Below are positions 42,827-50,439 of a stretch of DNA of 55,594 nucleotides, in pieces. The DNA is from Streptomyces lichenis. Its GTDB lineage: Bacteria; Actinomycetota; Actinomycetes; Streptomycetales; Streptomycetaceae. Below the pieces are notes generated by a model. The model was given only the letters and a program-made list of their open reading frames with translations, had not been told where the DNA came from and did not search any database. The position numbers and the translations under genes are program-made. The stretch covers positions 1 through 55,594 of the forward strand of contig NZ_JALPTH010000039.1 in the NCBI RefSeq assembly GCF_023218175.1, in the 5' to 3' direction. How positions within the stretch are numbered: position 1 is the stretch's first letter; each line of letters begins with the position of its first letter.

Positions 42827-43510
42827 ATGGCGAAGCCGGACACCGAGGCGAAGCCGGACCCGGGCACCGGTGCCAAGACCCCCCGGGAGCGCTACCGGGC
42901 CCAGGTCCGCGAGGAGATCAAGGACCGCGCCTGGGAGCAGATCGCCACCGCGGGGGCGTCCGCCCTCTCCCTGAACGCGATCGCCAAGCAGATGGGCATG
43001 AGCGGACCCGCGCTCTACCGCTACTTCGCCGGCCGCGACGAGCTGATCACCGAGCTCGTCCGGGACGCCTACCGCAGCCTCGCCGACGCCCTGCGCGCGG
43101 CCGCCGCCGACGGTGCCGACCTGGCCCGGCTGGCACATGCCCTGCGCGACTGGGCCCTCGCCGACCCGCACCGCTACTTCCTGGTCTACGGCACCCCCGT
43201 CCCCGGCTACCACGCCCCGGCGGACACCACCGCCATCGCCGACGAGATCGTGGCCCTGCTGCTCGACGCCTGTACGGCACTGCTCCCGGCGGGGGCCACC
43301 ACCCCCCTCGGCGCCCACCTCCAGGAGCACCGGACCTGGGCCGAGGGCCACCCCGCCCCGCCCGCCGCCCTCCAGCTGGCCATGAACCTCTGGACCCGGC
43401 TGCACGGCGCCCTGTCCCTGGAGCTGGCCGGCCACTTCACCGGGATGGGCTTCGACCCCGCCCGCTACTTCGCGGCCGAGCTGGACGGCCTGCCGGCGTC
43501 CGGACGCTGA
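42827..43510 (+). CDS. TetR-family transcriptional regulator (WHG domain)
   Basis: A 227-residue regulator. The helix-turn-helix is WEQIATAGASALSLNAIAKQ, then MGMSGPALYRYFAGRDELI; the C-terminal domain has PHRYFLVYGTPVPGY and MNLWTRLHGALSLELAGHF, typical of the TetR_C_13/WHG group. ATG at 42827 chosen for its GGGGTGG site. It is divergent from the SRPBCC gene; the intervening AT-richer stretch, with GGAAG-N7-CTTCC near 42750-42770, may be its operator. Confidence 0.9.
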   Translation: MAKPDTEAKPDPGTGAKTPRERYRAQVREEIKDRAWEQIATAGASALSLNAIAKQMGMSGPALYRYFAGRDELITELVRDAYRSLADALRAAAADGADLARLAHALRDWALADPHRYFLVYGTPVPGYHAPADTTAIADEIVALLLDACTALLPAGATTPLGAHLQEHRTWAEGHPAPPAALQLAMNLWTRLHGALSLELAGHFTGMGFDPARYFAAELDGLPASGR

Positions 43511-43532
43511 CCCGCCGTCGTAGGCTTCGGCG

Positions 43533-44066
43533 GTGCGTACGGTCGAGCTCCTGCTGAACGAGGCGGCGGACCTCGCGGTCCGGGAGGCGTGGCGGCGGCT
43601 TGCGGACGCGGGACTGCCCAGTCAGGCGCGCCACCGCAGCCCCACCAACAGCCCGCACCTCACCCTGGCCGCCTGCCCGGAGCTGACCGCCCCGATCCGC
43701 TGGGAGCTGGCCGAGGTGGCGGCCGCCCTGCCGCTGCCGGTGCGGTTCACCGGGGTGGTCCGCTTCGAACGGCCCACCTCGGTGCTGGCCTGGGCGCTGG
43801 ACCCCGACCCGGAACTGACTGCGCTGCACCGCCGGGTGTGGGAGGCGGTGGTCTCGGACACCCCGCCCGACGCCCTCAACCCCTTCCACCAGCCGGGCCG
43901 CTGGCGCCCGCACATCACCCTGGGCCGCACCCGCCGGGCGGGCGCCTTCGCCGGGCGGCGGGTGCCCGAGCTGCTGCCCGCGCCGCCGCTCTCCGCCCGG
44001 CTCACCACCCTGCGCAGCTACGACACCGAGACCGGCGCCCTGGAGATCCTGGCGACCCACCCCTGA
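43533..44066 (+). CDS. 2'-5' RNA ligase family (2H phosphoesterase) protein
   Basis: A 177-residue protein with the two HxT motifs of 2H phosphoesterases: PHLTLA (near residue 40) and PHITLG (near 128). Family members act on 2'-5' or cyclic phosphates of RNA or nucleotides. GTG at 43533, 22 bp after the TetR gene, possibly co-transcribed. Confidence 0.9.
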   Translation: MRTVELLLNEAADLAVREAWRRLADAGLPSQARHRSPTNSPHLTLAACPELTAPIRWELAEVAAALPLPVRFTGVVRFERPTSVLAWALDPDPELTALHRRVWEAVVSDTPPDALNPFHQPGRWRPHITLGRTRRAGAFAGRRVPELLPAPPLSARLTTLRSYDTETGALEILATHP

Positions 44067-44095
44067 CGGCGACCGGCGACCGCCCGGCGGACCGC

Positions 44096-46159
44096 TCAGC
44101 GCACGCTGAAGCCCCCCGTCGTCCCGGTGATCGGAGTGATCCGCCCGGTCAGGCTCTTCGCGTCGCCGTGGTAGCGGAGGCGGTAGCGGCCGGGCGGAGT
44201 GCCGGCCGGGATCTCCCAGGTCACGGTCGTCCGGGAGGCGGCCGTCCCGTCCCGCCGCCAGTGGAACCTGGTCGCCCAGTCCCCGTCGTCGGCGACCGTC
44301 CGCCAGCCGCCGCCCTCCTCGCGCTGCACCTCCAGGAAGGTCCCGCCCCGGTGCAGGTCGTTGCCCGGGTGGGCGCCGGCGAACACCGCCTCCACCACCT
44401 CCCCGGCCCGGTAGGTCTCGCGCGGCGGGCTCAGCACATCGCCGAAGCGGTGGAACAACTGCGGCGCGTCCACCACCACCCCCGGTTGCAACGAGATCTG
44501 CCGGCCGCTCAGATCGGGCGGTACGGGACCCAGCGGCAGCCGCCGCCCGTCCCGCATCGCCGTCGCCAGCGCGGCCACCGTCTGCTGGAGCGCGGGCAGC
44601 TGCCAGCGGCCGAAGAGCGTGCTGCCGCCCTCGTACTGCTGGGCGTCGTACTCCTCCGGTGTGGTCACATAGTGGAAGTAGGCGTTGGCGTACCCGGCGA
44701 CCAGTACGTCGTCCAGCTCCGAGCCGGTGATCGCGGCGACCGTGCGCCGCAGCCGCAGCCCGGCCGCGATGGTGACCTCGCCCGGGACGCCGACCAGATA
44801 CAGCCGGCCGATCCGCACCAGCTGCACCGGCACCTGCTCCTGCACCCACGGGTAGACCCCGTTCAGCAGCCCGATCGGCACGAAGACCGCCTTGGGCGCC
44901 TGCGCCTGCCGCAGCTCCGGCGAGGCGTTGTACACCAGGGCCTGGGACACCAGGTCGAAGAACGGGTTCTCGCCCTCCTGGAAGCCGGGGAAGGCCGGCC
45001 CGTCCTCCATGCTCCCGGCCGCCATCGAGGCGCCGATACAGGGCGTGGAGGTGGTGTGGCCGCGCCCGTCCCCGGTGAACTCCGGCCCCACCTCCGTCTT
45101 CGACAGGTCCACGTACACCAGCCGCGAGTCCACCCCGCCCTCCAGCCGGGTGCCCGCCCGCGCCAACTGCCCCGCCGCCGCCTCGTACTGGCGCAGCCCG
45201 CTCTCCCGGGTCCGGGCGAAGTCGGCCGGGGTGGTCGGCGGCTTCAGATCCAGGTTGGGGGACATGTCCCCGGCGTTGGTCTGGGCGAAGGCGGAGACGA
45301 ACGCGGGCGGCCGGCCGTCCAGATAGTCGACCCGCTCCACCTCCCGCTCCCAGTGGTAGGCGGCGTAGCCCTTGTTGTCCGCGCTGATCAGCCGGTTGTC
45401 CCCGGACATGCTGGTGCCGTGCACGGCGAACCAGTTGACCGCGCCCACCGCCCGCCCGCCGCGCTCGATCCGCAGCACCGTGGAGAGCGGATCGACGGCG
45501 TCCGGGAAGTGGGCCCGCACCTCGGCCGGATTGCGATCGAACGCGGTACGCGACCGGTTGACACTCACCCCGTGCAACTGCTCACGCGTCAGGATCAGTT
45601 CGGAGGGCGCCAGATCCTCGTGGGCACGCTGGGCCGCCTCCACCAGACCGGCGGCCACCGCCTCGAAGGTCCTGGCGTGGAAGCCGCTGGTGGTGGTGTT
45701 GTACAGCACATGGTGCGAGTAACCGCCCGGGCCCGCATGCGTATGGGTGGCGGTGATCAGCACGTTCTGCTCGGTGTAGAGCCCGCCGTACTTCTCCGCC
45801 AGCCGTCGCAGCACCGCCTGGTGCACGCTGCTGAAGATCATCGGTGAGTCGGCGACGATCAGCAGCACCCGCTCACCGCTCGCCCGGTCCACCACCGCGA
45901 ACGCCCGCGCCCGCAGGCGGGTGTGCAGCCCGGCGGCCTGCTGGTCGAACCGCCCGTAGCCCATCATCCCGACCTCGGCGACCTCCCCGGTCGCGTCCGC
46001 GATCCCGCGCCCGACCAGATACCCCCCGCCCTCCGCCGTACCGCTCTCCCGGGCGGCGGCCTCCGCCGTCCCGCTCGCGGCTCCGGCGGCTCCCAGCCCG
46101 AGGGCCGCGCCGGTCTGGAGGACGGTACGCCTGCTCGGTGCCGGCGGCGGTGGGGTCAT
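44096..46159 (-). CDS. Tat-exported neutral/alkaline ceramidase
   Basis: A 687-residue protein. The N-terminus has a twin-arginine signal (PSRRTVLQTGAALGLGAAG, cleavage near AEA). The neutral ceramidase domain (50-500) shows zinc ligands in TATHTHAGPGGY (138-147) and AVHGTSMSG (around 257), and the catalytic serine in NAGDMSPN (Ser300). A C-terminal Ig-like domain follows. The enzyme hydrolyses N-acyl sphingosine, which Streptomyces lacks, so it likely acts on host, fungal or soil lipids. ATG at 46159 with AGGAG just upstream. Confidence 0.94.
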   Translation of the reverse strand: MTPPPPAPSRRTVLQTGAALGLGAAGAASGTAEAAARESGTAEGGGYLVGRGIADATGEVAEVGMMGYGRFDQQAAGLHTRLRARAFAVVDRASGERVLLIVADSPMIFSSVHQAVLRRLAEKYGGLYTEQNVLITATHTHAGPGGYSHHVLYNTTTSGFHARTFEAVAAGLVEAAQRAHEDLAPSELILTREQLHGVSVNRSRTAFDRNPAEVRAHFPDAVDPLSTVLRIERGGRAVGAVNWFAVHGTSMSGDNRLISADNKGYAAYHWEREVERVDYLDGRPPAFVSAFAQTNAGDMSPNLDLKPPTTPADFARTRESGLRQYEAAAGQLARAGTRLEGGVDSRLVYVDLSKTEVGPEFTGDGRGHTTSTPCIGASMAAGSMEDGPAFPGFQEGENPFFDLVSQALVYNASPELRQAQAPKAVFVPIGLLNGVYPWVQEQVPVQLVRIGRLYLVGVPGEVTIAAGLRLRRTVAAITGSELDDVLVAGYANAYFHYVTTPEEYDAQQYEGGSTLFGRWQLPALQQTVAALATAMRDGRRLPLGPVPPDLSGRQISLQPGVVVDAPQLFHRFGDVLSPPRETYRAGEVVEAVFAGAHPGNDLHRGGTFLEVQREEGGGWRTVADDGDWATRFHWRRDGTAASRTTVTWEIPAGTPPGRYRLRYHGDAKSLTGRITPITGTTGGFSVR

Positions 46160-46330
46160 GGACGTCTCCTGGCGGGTGGGGGAGCGGGGAGGGCCAGCCA
46201 TGCGTCTTTCACCCGTACGGGCCTCTCGCTGTGCTGGGCGTCAGGCCGTCCGGGTGGCCGTATTCGTACTCGCTGGTACGCCGACCCGCAAGACCCTCTA
46301 CCGCCCCAACTCCCCGCCACCGCGGGTTGC

Positions 46331-46975
46331 TCAGGGTCGCAGCCCCGCCGCCTCCCGGGCCAGCGACTCCACCCGCGCCCAGTCTCTCGCGGCGAGCGCG
46401 TCCGGCGGCAGCATCCACGTACCGCCCACACACCCCACGTTCGCCAGCCCCAGATACCCCGGCGCGGAGTCCAGGCCGATGCCCCCGGTCGGGCAGAACC
46501 GGGCCTGGGGGAGCGGGCCGCCGATCGACCTCAGATACGGCACCCCGCCCGCCGCCTCGGCCGGGAAGAACTTCATCTCACCGACCCCGCGCTCCAGCAG
46601 GGCCAGCACCTCCGAGACCGTGGAGACGCCCGGCAGGAACGGCAGCCCCGAGGCCCGCATCGCCTCCAGCAGCCCGTCCGTCCACCCCGGCGACACCAGG
46701 AACCGCGCCCCGGCGGCCACCGCCGCGGCCACATGCTCCGGGGTGATCACCGTCCCGGCGCCCACGACCGCCTCCGGCACCTCCGCAGCGATCGCCCGCA
46801 CCGCGTCCAGCGCGGCGGGCGTCCGCAGGGTCACCTCGATCGCCGGCAGCCCACCCGCCACCAGGGCGCGCGCCAGCGGCACGGCGTCCGCGGCGTCCTC
46901 GATCACGACTACGGGGATCACCGGCGAGAGATCCAGCACCGACGGAGCGGCGGACTGAGCAGCAGCAGAATCCAT
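46331..46975 (-). CDS. eda: 2-keto-3-deoxy-6-phosphogluconate aldolase family protein
   Basis: A 214-residue class I aldolase. PVVVIEDAADAVPLARALVAGG starts the barrel, AIEVTLRTPAAL carries the catalytic glutamate, and GEMKFFPAEAAGG contains the Schiff-base lysine. It cleaves KDPG or related 2-keto-3-deoxy-6-phospho acids to pyruvate and an aldehyde. No kinase or dehydratase partner lies alongside, so the exact sugar acid is unknown. ATG at 46975 or 46984 are both possible. Confidence 0.9.
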   Translation of the reverse strand: MDSAAAQSAAPSVLDLSPVIPVVVIEDAADAVPLARALVAGGLPAIEVTLRTPAALDAVRAIAAEVPEAVVGAGTVITPEHVAAAVAAGARFLVSPGWTDGLLEAMRASGLPFLPGVSTVSEVLALLERGVGEMKFFPAEAAGGVPYLRSIGGPLPQARFCPTGGIGLDSAPGYLGLANVGCVGGTWMLPPDALAARDWARVESLAREAAGLRP

Positions 46976-47040
46976 GGCCCCCATCCTGCCCACCCCCTCA
47001 CACCCCCCGCAACGCCCGTTGCGCACCGTGCAACGCGCGC

Positions 47041-47823
47041 CTAATGCACCTCATCCACCAGCACATCCAGCGACCACGCCCGCCCGCTCTTCCCCGGGGC
47101 GTCCGCCTCCACCACGTACCCCATCCCCCGCAGCACCTCCACCAGCTCCGCCGGAGTCCCCGGCTCCACCCCCGCCACCAGCAGACTCCTCACCAACCGC
47201 CCCTTGGTCGCCTTGTTGAAGTGGCTGACCACCTTCCGGGTCGGCGCGTGCAGCACCCGTACCGTCGCCGTCCGCTCGGCCACCTCGCCCTTGGGCTTCC
47301 AGGCCGCCGCGTACGCCGCCGACCGCAGGTCCAGCACCAGCCCGTCCCCGGCCGCGTCCGGCAGCACCTCGGCCATCGGCGCCCGCCAGTGGGCGCCCAG
47401 CGCCCCCAGCCCCGGCAGCCTCACCCCCATCGAGCAGCGGTACGAGGGGATCCGGTCCGCCACCCCCACCGCGCCCCACAGCCCGGAGAACACCAGCAGC
47501 GCCGCCCGCGCCCGCTCCCGGGCCGCCGCGTCCAGCGTGGCCAGGCCCAGCGCGTCGTACAGCACCCCGGTGTACACCTTACCGGCCGGCCGCGCCCCCG
47601 CCGTCCGCAGCCCCGCGTTCTTCGCCACCTCGCCCCGCAGCCCCTCGCTCAGCCCCAGCACCTCCCGGGCCTTCTCCTCGTCCGCCGAGCACAGCTCCAC
47701 CAGCTCCTCCAGCACGGCCGCCCGCGCCCCGGCCAGCCCCGGCAGCGACAGCGCCCCCGGGTCCAGCGGCGCGCCGTCACCGGACGGGGCCTTCCCCTCG
47801 GAGGGCGGCAAGAGCACGAGCAC
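47041..47823 (-). CDS. yaaA: Peroxide stress protein YaaA (DUF328/UPF0246)
   Basis: A 260-residue protein. The opening VLLPPSEGKAP and the later YTGVLYDALGL, LLVFSGLWGAVGV and SHFNKATKGRLVR are the YaaA family blocks. In E. coli YaaA lowers free intracellular iron during H2O2 stress and binds DNA; the detailed activity is not settled. GTG at 47823 is chosen for the GGAGA site. It is divergent from rnpB, 121 bp away. Confidence 0.9.
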   Translation of the reverse strand: MLVLLPPSEGKAPSGDGAPLDPGALSLPGLAGARAAVLEELVELCSADEEKAREVLGLSEGLRGEVAKNAGLRTAGARPAGKVYTGVLYDALGLATLDAAARERARAALLVFSGLWGAVGVADRIPSYRCSMGVRLPGLGALGAHWRAPMAEVLPDAAGDGLVLDLRSAAYAAAWKPKGEVAERTATVRVLHAPTRKVVSHFNKATKGRLVRSLLVAGVEPGTPAELVEVLRGMGYVVEADAPGKSGRAWSLDVLVDEVH

Positions 47824-47944
47824 GGCGGTTCTCCTTCACGCGGTACGGCTGGACGGGGTGCGGCCCCGCGCGCCAGCGTACGCATCCCCGCCCCCCGCCC
47901 CCGGACCTCGCCGGTCCTCCCGCCCGGGTACCATGACCAGCACG

Positions 47945-48358
47945 GCAGACGAGCCGGGCGGACGGCCGCGTGAGGATCTCCACGATCCCCCCGAGGAACG
48001 TCCGGGCTCCACAGGGCAGGGTGGTGGCTAACGGCCACCCGGGGTGACCCGCGGGACAGTGCCACAGAAAACAAACCGCCGGGACCGTATCCGTACGGCC
48101 CCGGTAAGGGTGAAACGGTGGTGTAAGAGACCACCAGTGCCCAGGGTGACCTGGGCAGCTAGGTAAACCCCACCCGGAGCAAGGTCAAGAGGAGCGCCGT
48201 CACACGCGCTCTGCGCGGACGTTCGAGGGCTGCCCGCCCGAGTCCGCGGGTAGACCGCACGAGGCCGGCGGCAACGCCGGCCCTAGATGGATGGCCGTCA
48301 CCCCGACGACCGCGAGGTCCCGGGGTACAGAACCCGGCGTACAGCCCAGCTCGTCTGC
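47945..48358 (+). ncRNA. rnpB: RNase P RNA (class A)
   Basis: The catalytic RNA of RNase P, which matures tRNA 5' ends. The first ten bases GCAGACGAGC (47945-47954) pair perfectly with GCTCGTCTGC (48349-48358) to form helix P1. Conserved core segments are present: GAGGAACGTCCGGGCTCCAC, then CAGGGTGGTGGCTAACGGCC, GTGCCACAGAAAACAAACCG, and near the 3' end GATGGATGGCCG then GGGGTACAGAACCCGG. Length about 414 nt. The 3' end is duplicated imperfectly at 48894-48939. Confidence 0.95.
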
Positions 48359-48359
48359 C
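48314..48359 (+). repeat. Direct repeat, rnpB-proximal copy (putative attachment site)
   Basis: These 46 bases form the end of rnpB. The first 24 (gaggtcccggggtacagaac plus ccgg) are identical to 48894-48917. This copy pairs perfectly with the rnpB 5' end, so it is the functional 3' end. Confidence 0.8.
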
Positions 48360-48477
48360 CCTCAGAGCTCCCGACCAGCGAAACCGCAGGTCAGGGGCTC
48401 TTTCTCACGGAGGGCCAAAGGGAGCCTCGCCGCTGCGAAGGTAGCCATGAAAGTAGCCACGCCGGGCGGCTGGGTCG

Positions 48478-48771
48478 TCAGGACACCGGAGGCTTGCGGT
48501 GTCTGCCGGTCCCCGGGCCGAGTTTCGGTGCCGCTTCGGGGGCGGAGGTCGCCTCGGTGTGGGGAAACAGGATGCGCCGTGCTTCCGCGAGGTTCGCCGC
48601 GAAGCCGTGCGGCTCCCACAGATGGCCGTTCCACCGCTGGATCGCACGGGGCGCGTCGGGGTTCAGATGCGATGCCCTCGGGCCGTCGCCTGTGACGAGG
48701 GGTACAGCGCGAAGCTGGCCGATCCTCGCGTCCCGGCGCTCGGCCCACTGGGAAAGCGGCTCGTCGTCCAT
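48478..48771 (-). CDS. DUF6087-like protein
   Basis: A 97-residue protein: MDDEPLSQWAERRDARIGQL opens with the typical DUF6087 block, followed by SHLNPDAPRAIQRWNGHLWE and FAANLAEARRIL. The family is Streptomyces-specific, found often on mobile elements; its function is unknown. It lies between the two copies of the rnpB 3' repeat, so it is probably cargo of a degraded integrative element. ATG at 48771; no strong ribosome site is visible, and an upstream GTG would add a stretch of 13 residues. Confidence 0.8.
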   Translation of the reverse strand: MDDEPLSQWAERRDARIGQLRAVPLVTGDGPRASHLNPDAPRAIQRWNGHLWEPHGFAANLAEARRILFPHTEATSAPEAAPKLGPGTGRHRKPPVS

Positions 48772-48893
48772 GTCCGGAGCGTAGTGGTTCAGGTGGAAGT
48801 GGTGTGTAACTCTCCCGGCGTACGTCCGTCGGGGCGTGATCAGCCGTCCGCCCAAGGCATCGAGGAGTTCGGATGGCCCCTGATGAGGGCTGG

Positions 48894-48939
48894 GAGGTCC
48901 CGGGGTACAGAACCCGGTGCATGTCCCGACTTGTCTGCC
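48894..48939 (+). repeat. Direct repeat, distal copy of rnpB 3' end (putative attachment site)
   Basis: Matches 48314-48359 at 38 of 46 positions, including a run of 24 identical bases. The last half has changes that would break pairing with the rnpB 5' end (gacttgtctgcc). It therefore looks like the displaced end of rnpB after integration of an element. Confidence 0.8.
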
Positions 48940-48960
48940 GCCCCTCCGCGTCCGGCACGA

Positions 48961-49380
48961 TCATCGATCGGCGGTGCCGGGTGGGACGACCCATTCGGTG
49001 GGCTGGCCGGTGAGCGAGGCGATCATGTCGAAGTCGCCGTCGTAGTGGAGGACCGTCAACCGGTTCAGCTCCGCGGTGGCGGCGATGAGGACATCGGGCA
49101 GCGAGAGCGCCCGGTGGAAGCCCGCGTTGAGCGCGAGGCGCTGGACTTTGAGAGCGCGGGTGAAGGTGTCGTCGTCCGCGCGCAGGTAGTCGAAGGCGTG
49201 GAGCCATGTACTGATGCGCATCGCCTCCGCGCTGTCCCTCGCGGAGTGGACCAACTCGTACTCGGTCGGTTGGCACACCGCGAGCAGGTAGCGCTCGTGG
49301 AGTGGTTTGAGGACTGCCTTCACGCCCGGCTTCGTCCAGCGCGCCAGGGCGGACTTGTCGATCAGGTAGCGGTCCTGCAT
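48961..49380 (-). CDS. vapC: VapC-type PIN-domain toxin
   Basis: A 139-residue PIN ribonuclease. Conserved acids are in YLIDKSALARW (D8), QPTEYELVHSA (E41 region), LSLPDVLIAATAEL (D97 region) and HYDGDFDMIA (D115 region). PIN toxins cut tRNA or rRNA. The ATG at 49380 overlaps the antitoxin stop (TGATG), ensuring coupled expression. It begins just beyond the distal rnpB repeat. Confidence 0.92.
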   Translation of the reverse strand: MQDRYLIDKSALARWTKPGVKAVLKPLHERYLLAVCQPTEYELVHSARDSAEAMRISTWLHAFDYLRADDDTFTRALKVQRLALNAGFHRALSLPDVLIAATAELNRLTVLHYDGDFDMIASLTGQPTEWVVPPGTADR

Positions 49381-49634
49381 CAGGCGGCGCGGTTCCCCTC
49401 GCGGCCGTCGCCGCGCTTGAGGGAGCCGTCGGCGTTGCGCGGCCCGGTGGTCTCGACGATCTCGCTGAAGTCGACTTCACCGGCGTCCATGGCGTCGAAG
49501 AACTCCTGCCGCAGATGACGCTTGACGGCGTCCTCCATCGCGAGGCGCACGGCCTTCGCCTTCGTCTTGGTGCCGAAGATGCGCATGGCTTCGGCAACCA
49601 TGTCCTCATCGAGGTCGATGACGGTCCTCGCCAT
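49380..49634 (-). CDS. vapB: VapB-type antitoxin
   Basis: An 84-residue protein starting MARTVIDLDEDMVAEAMRIF, then TKTKAKAVRLAMEDAVKRHL, a ribbon-helix-helix DNA-binding domain, followed by an acidic C-terminal tail (VDFSEIVETTGPRN) that should wrap around VapC. ATG at 49634. Probably autoregulates through the inverted repeat upstream. Confidence 0.92.
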   Translation of the reverse strand: MARTVIDLDEDMVAEAMRIFGTKTKAKAVRLAMEDAVKRHLRQEFFDAMDAGEVDFSEIVETTGPRNADGSLKRGDGREGNRAA

Positions 49635-49669
49635 GGGGGCAGCTCCCTTCGTGAAGCTCCTGGGGCGGT

Positions 49670-49706
49670 AAACGATACCGTGGTTCCTTGATCGTAGATA
49701 TCGTTT
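49670..49706. promoter_or_regulatory. Candidate VapBC operator
   Basis: AAACGATA (49670-49677) and TATCGTTT (49699-49706) are perfect inverted 8-mers with a 21-base spacer, two helical turns apart, 36 bp upstream of vapB. This suits binding by two ribbon-helix-helix dimers. The region is AT-richer than its surroundings. Confidence 0.7.
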
Positions 49707-49849
49707 GTGGGGTGCTTCGGCGGTGGTCCGGGTGCTCGGCGGGCCCCGACCCTTGCTGGGGCGCCGCTGGCCCCGCACATGGAACGAGTCCACTTGTGCG
49801 GTCCAGGGTGAGGCATCGCTCCGGTAGGGGGGTCCGCGCTCCGGGGCGC

Positions 49850-50348
49850 GTGCCCCGCTGCTCGGCCAGCGCACCGTGCCCCGGCACCCTGGACGGGGCG
49901 GTGGAGCGGGTCGGGGCCGCGCTGGCCGAGGCTGAGCGGGCCGCCGGCCGGCCCGTGGTGCCGGCCGGGATGTCGCTCGGCGGGTACGTGGCGCTCGCCG
50001 CGGCCGTCCGCCACCCGGAGCTGACGGCGGGTCTGCTGCTCAACAACTGCACGGCCCAGCCGCGCGGTGGCGCCGCCCGGTGGTACGGGCGGCTGGTGCG
50101 GCGGGCCGGCGAGGGGTGGCCTGGCCGGGCGGTGCTCCGTCCCGCTGCTGATCGCCAACAGCCGGGCGGACCGGCTGTTCCGCTCCGACGAGCGCCGCTT
50201 CCTGGCGGCCGCCCGGGCGGCGGGCGCACCTGCCTCGCTGGTGCACATCGGCGGCTCGCACCTCGCGGCGCTGAGCCACCCGGAGACGTTCACCCGGGTG
50301 CTGCGGGCCGGTCACGAGCGGCTGACGGGCATGGGCGCCGACCGCTGA
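49850..50348 (+). pseudogene. Frameshifted and internally deleted alpha/beta-hydrolase
   Basis: The first part encodes AAGRPVVPAGMSLGGYVALA, where GMSLG is the nucleophile elbow, followed by LLNNCTAQPRGG. About 100 bases later the hydrolase continues in another frame: SVPLLIANSRADRLFRSDER (acid residue) and LVHIGGSHLAALSHPETF (catalytic His). The region between is too short to hold the cap domain and the N-terminus is missing, so this is a broken gene. It lies between vapBC and an MFS gene. Confidence 0.75.
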
Positions 50349-50351
50349 GTC

Positions 50352-50373
50352 CCACCGGGCCGGGGCCCGGTGG
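50352..50373. terminator. Palindromic hairpin, probable terminator
   Basis: CCACCGGGCC-GG-GGCCCGGTGG is a perfect palindrome just after the pseudogene stop, before the MFS start at 50440. Confidence 0.6.
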
Positions 50374-50439
50374 CGCAGCTGGGGAGCGCGCCGACAATGG
50401 AACGGACGACGGGCCGTTCCCCGGCCCGGTCCGGAGAGG

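Noticed and set aside
48360..48893. Search for an integrase or excisionase inside the rnpB-flanked segment
   Set aside because: Only the DUF6087-like gene is supported; no recombinase motif appears on either strand, so I call a remnant, not a functional element.
50362..50396. tRNA-like D-arm sequence ggtggcgcagctggggagcgc
   Set aside because: It looks like a tRNA 5' half, but no anticodon stem or T arm follows, and the region is better explained as a palindromic terminator.
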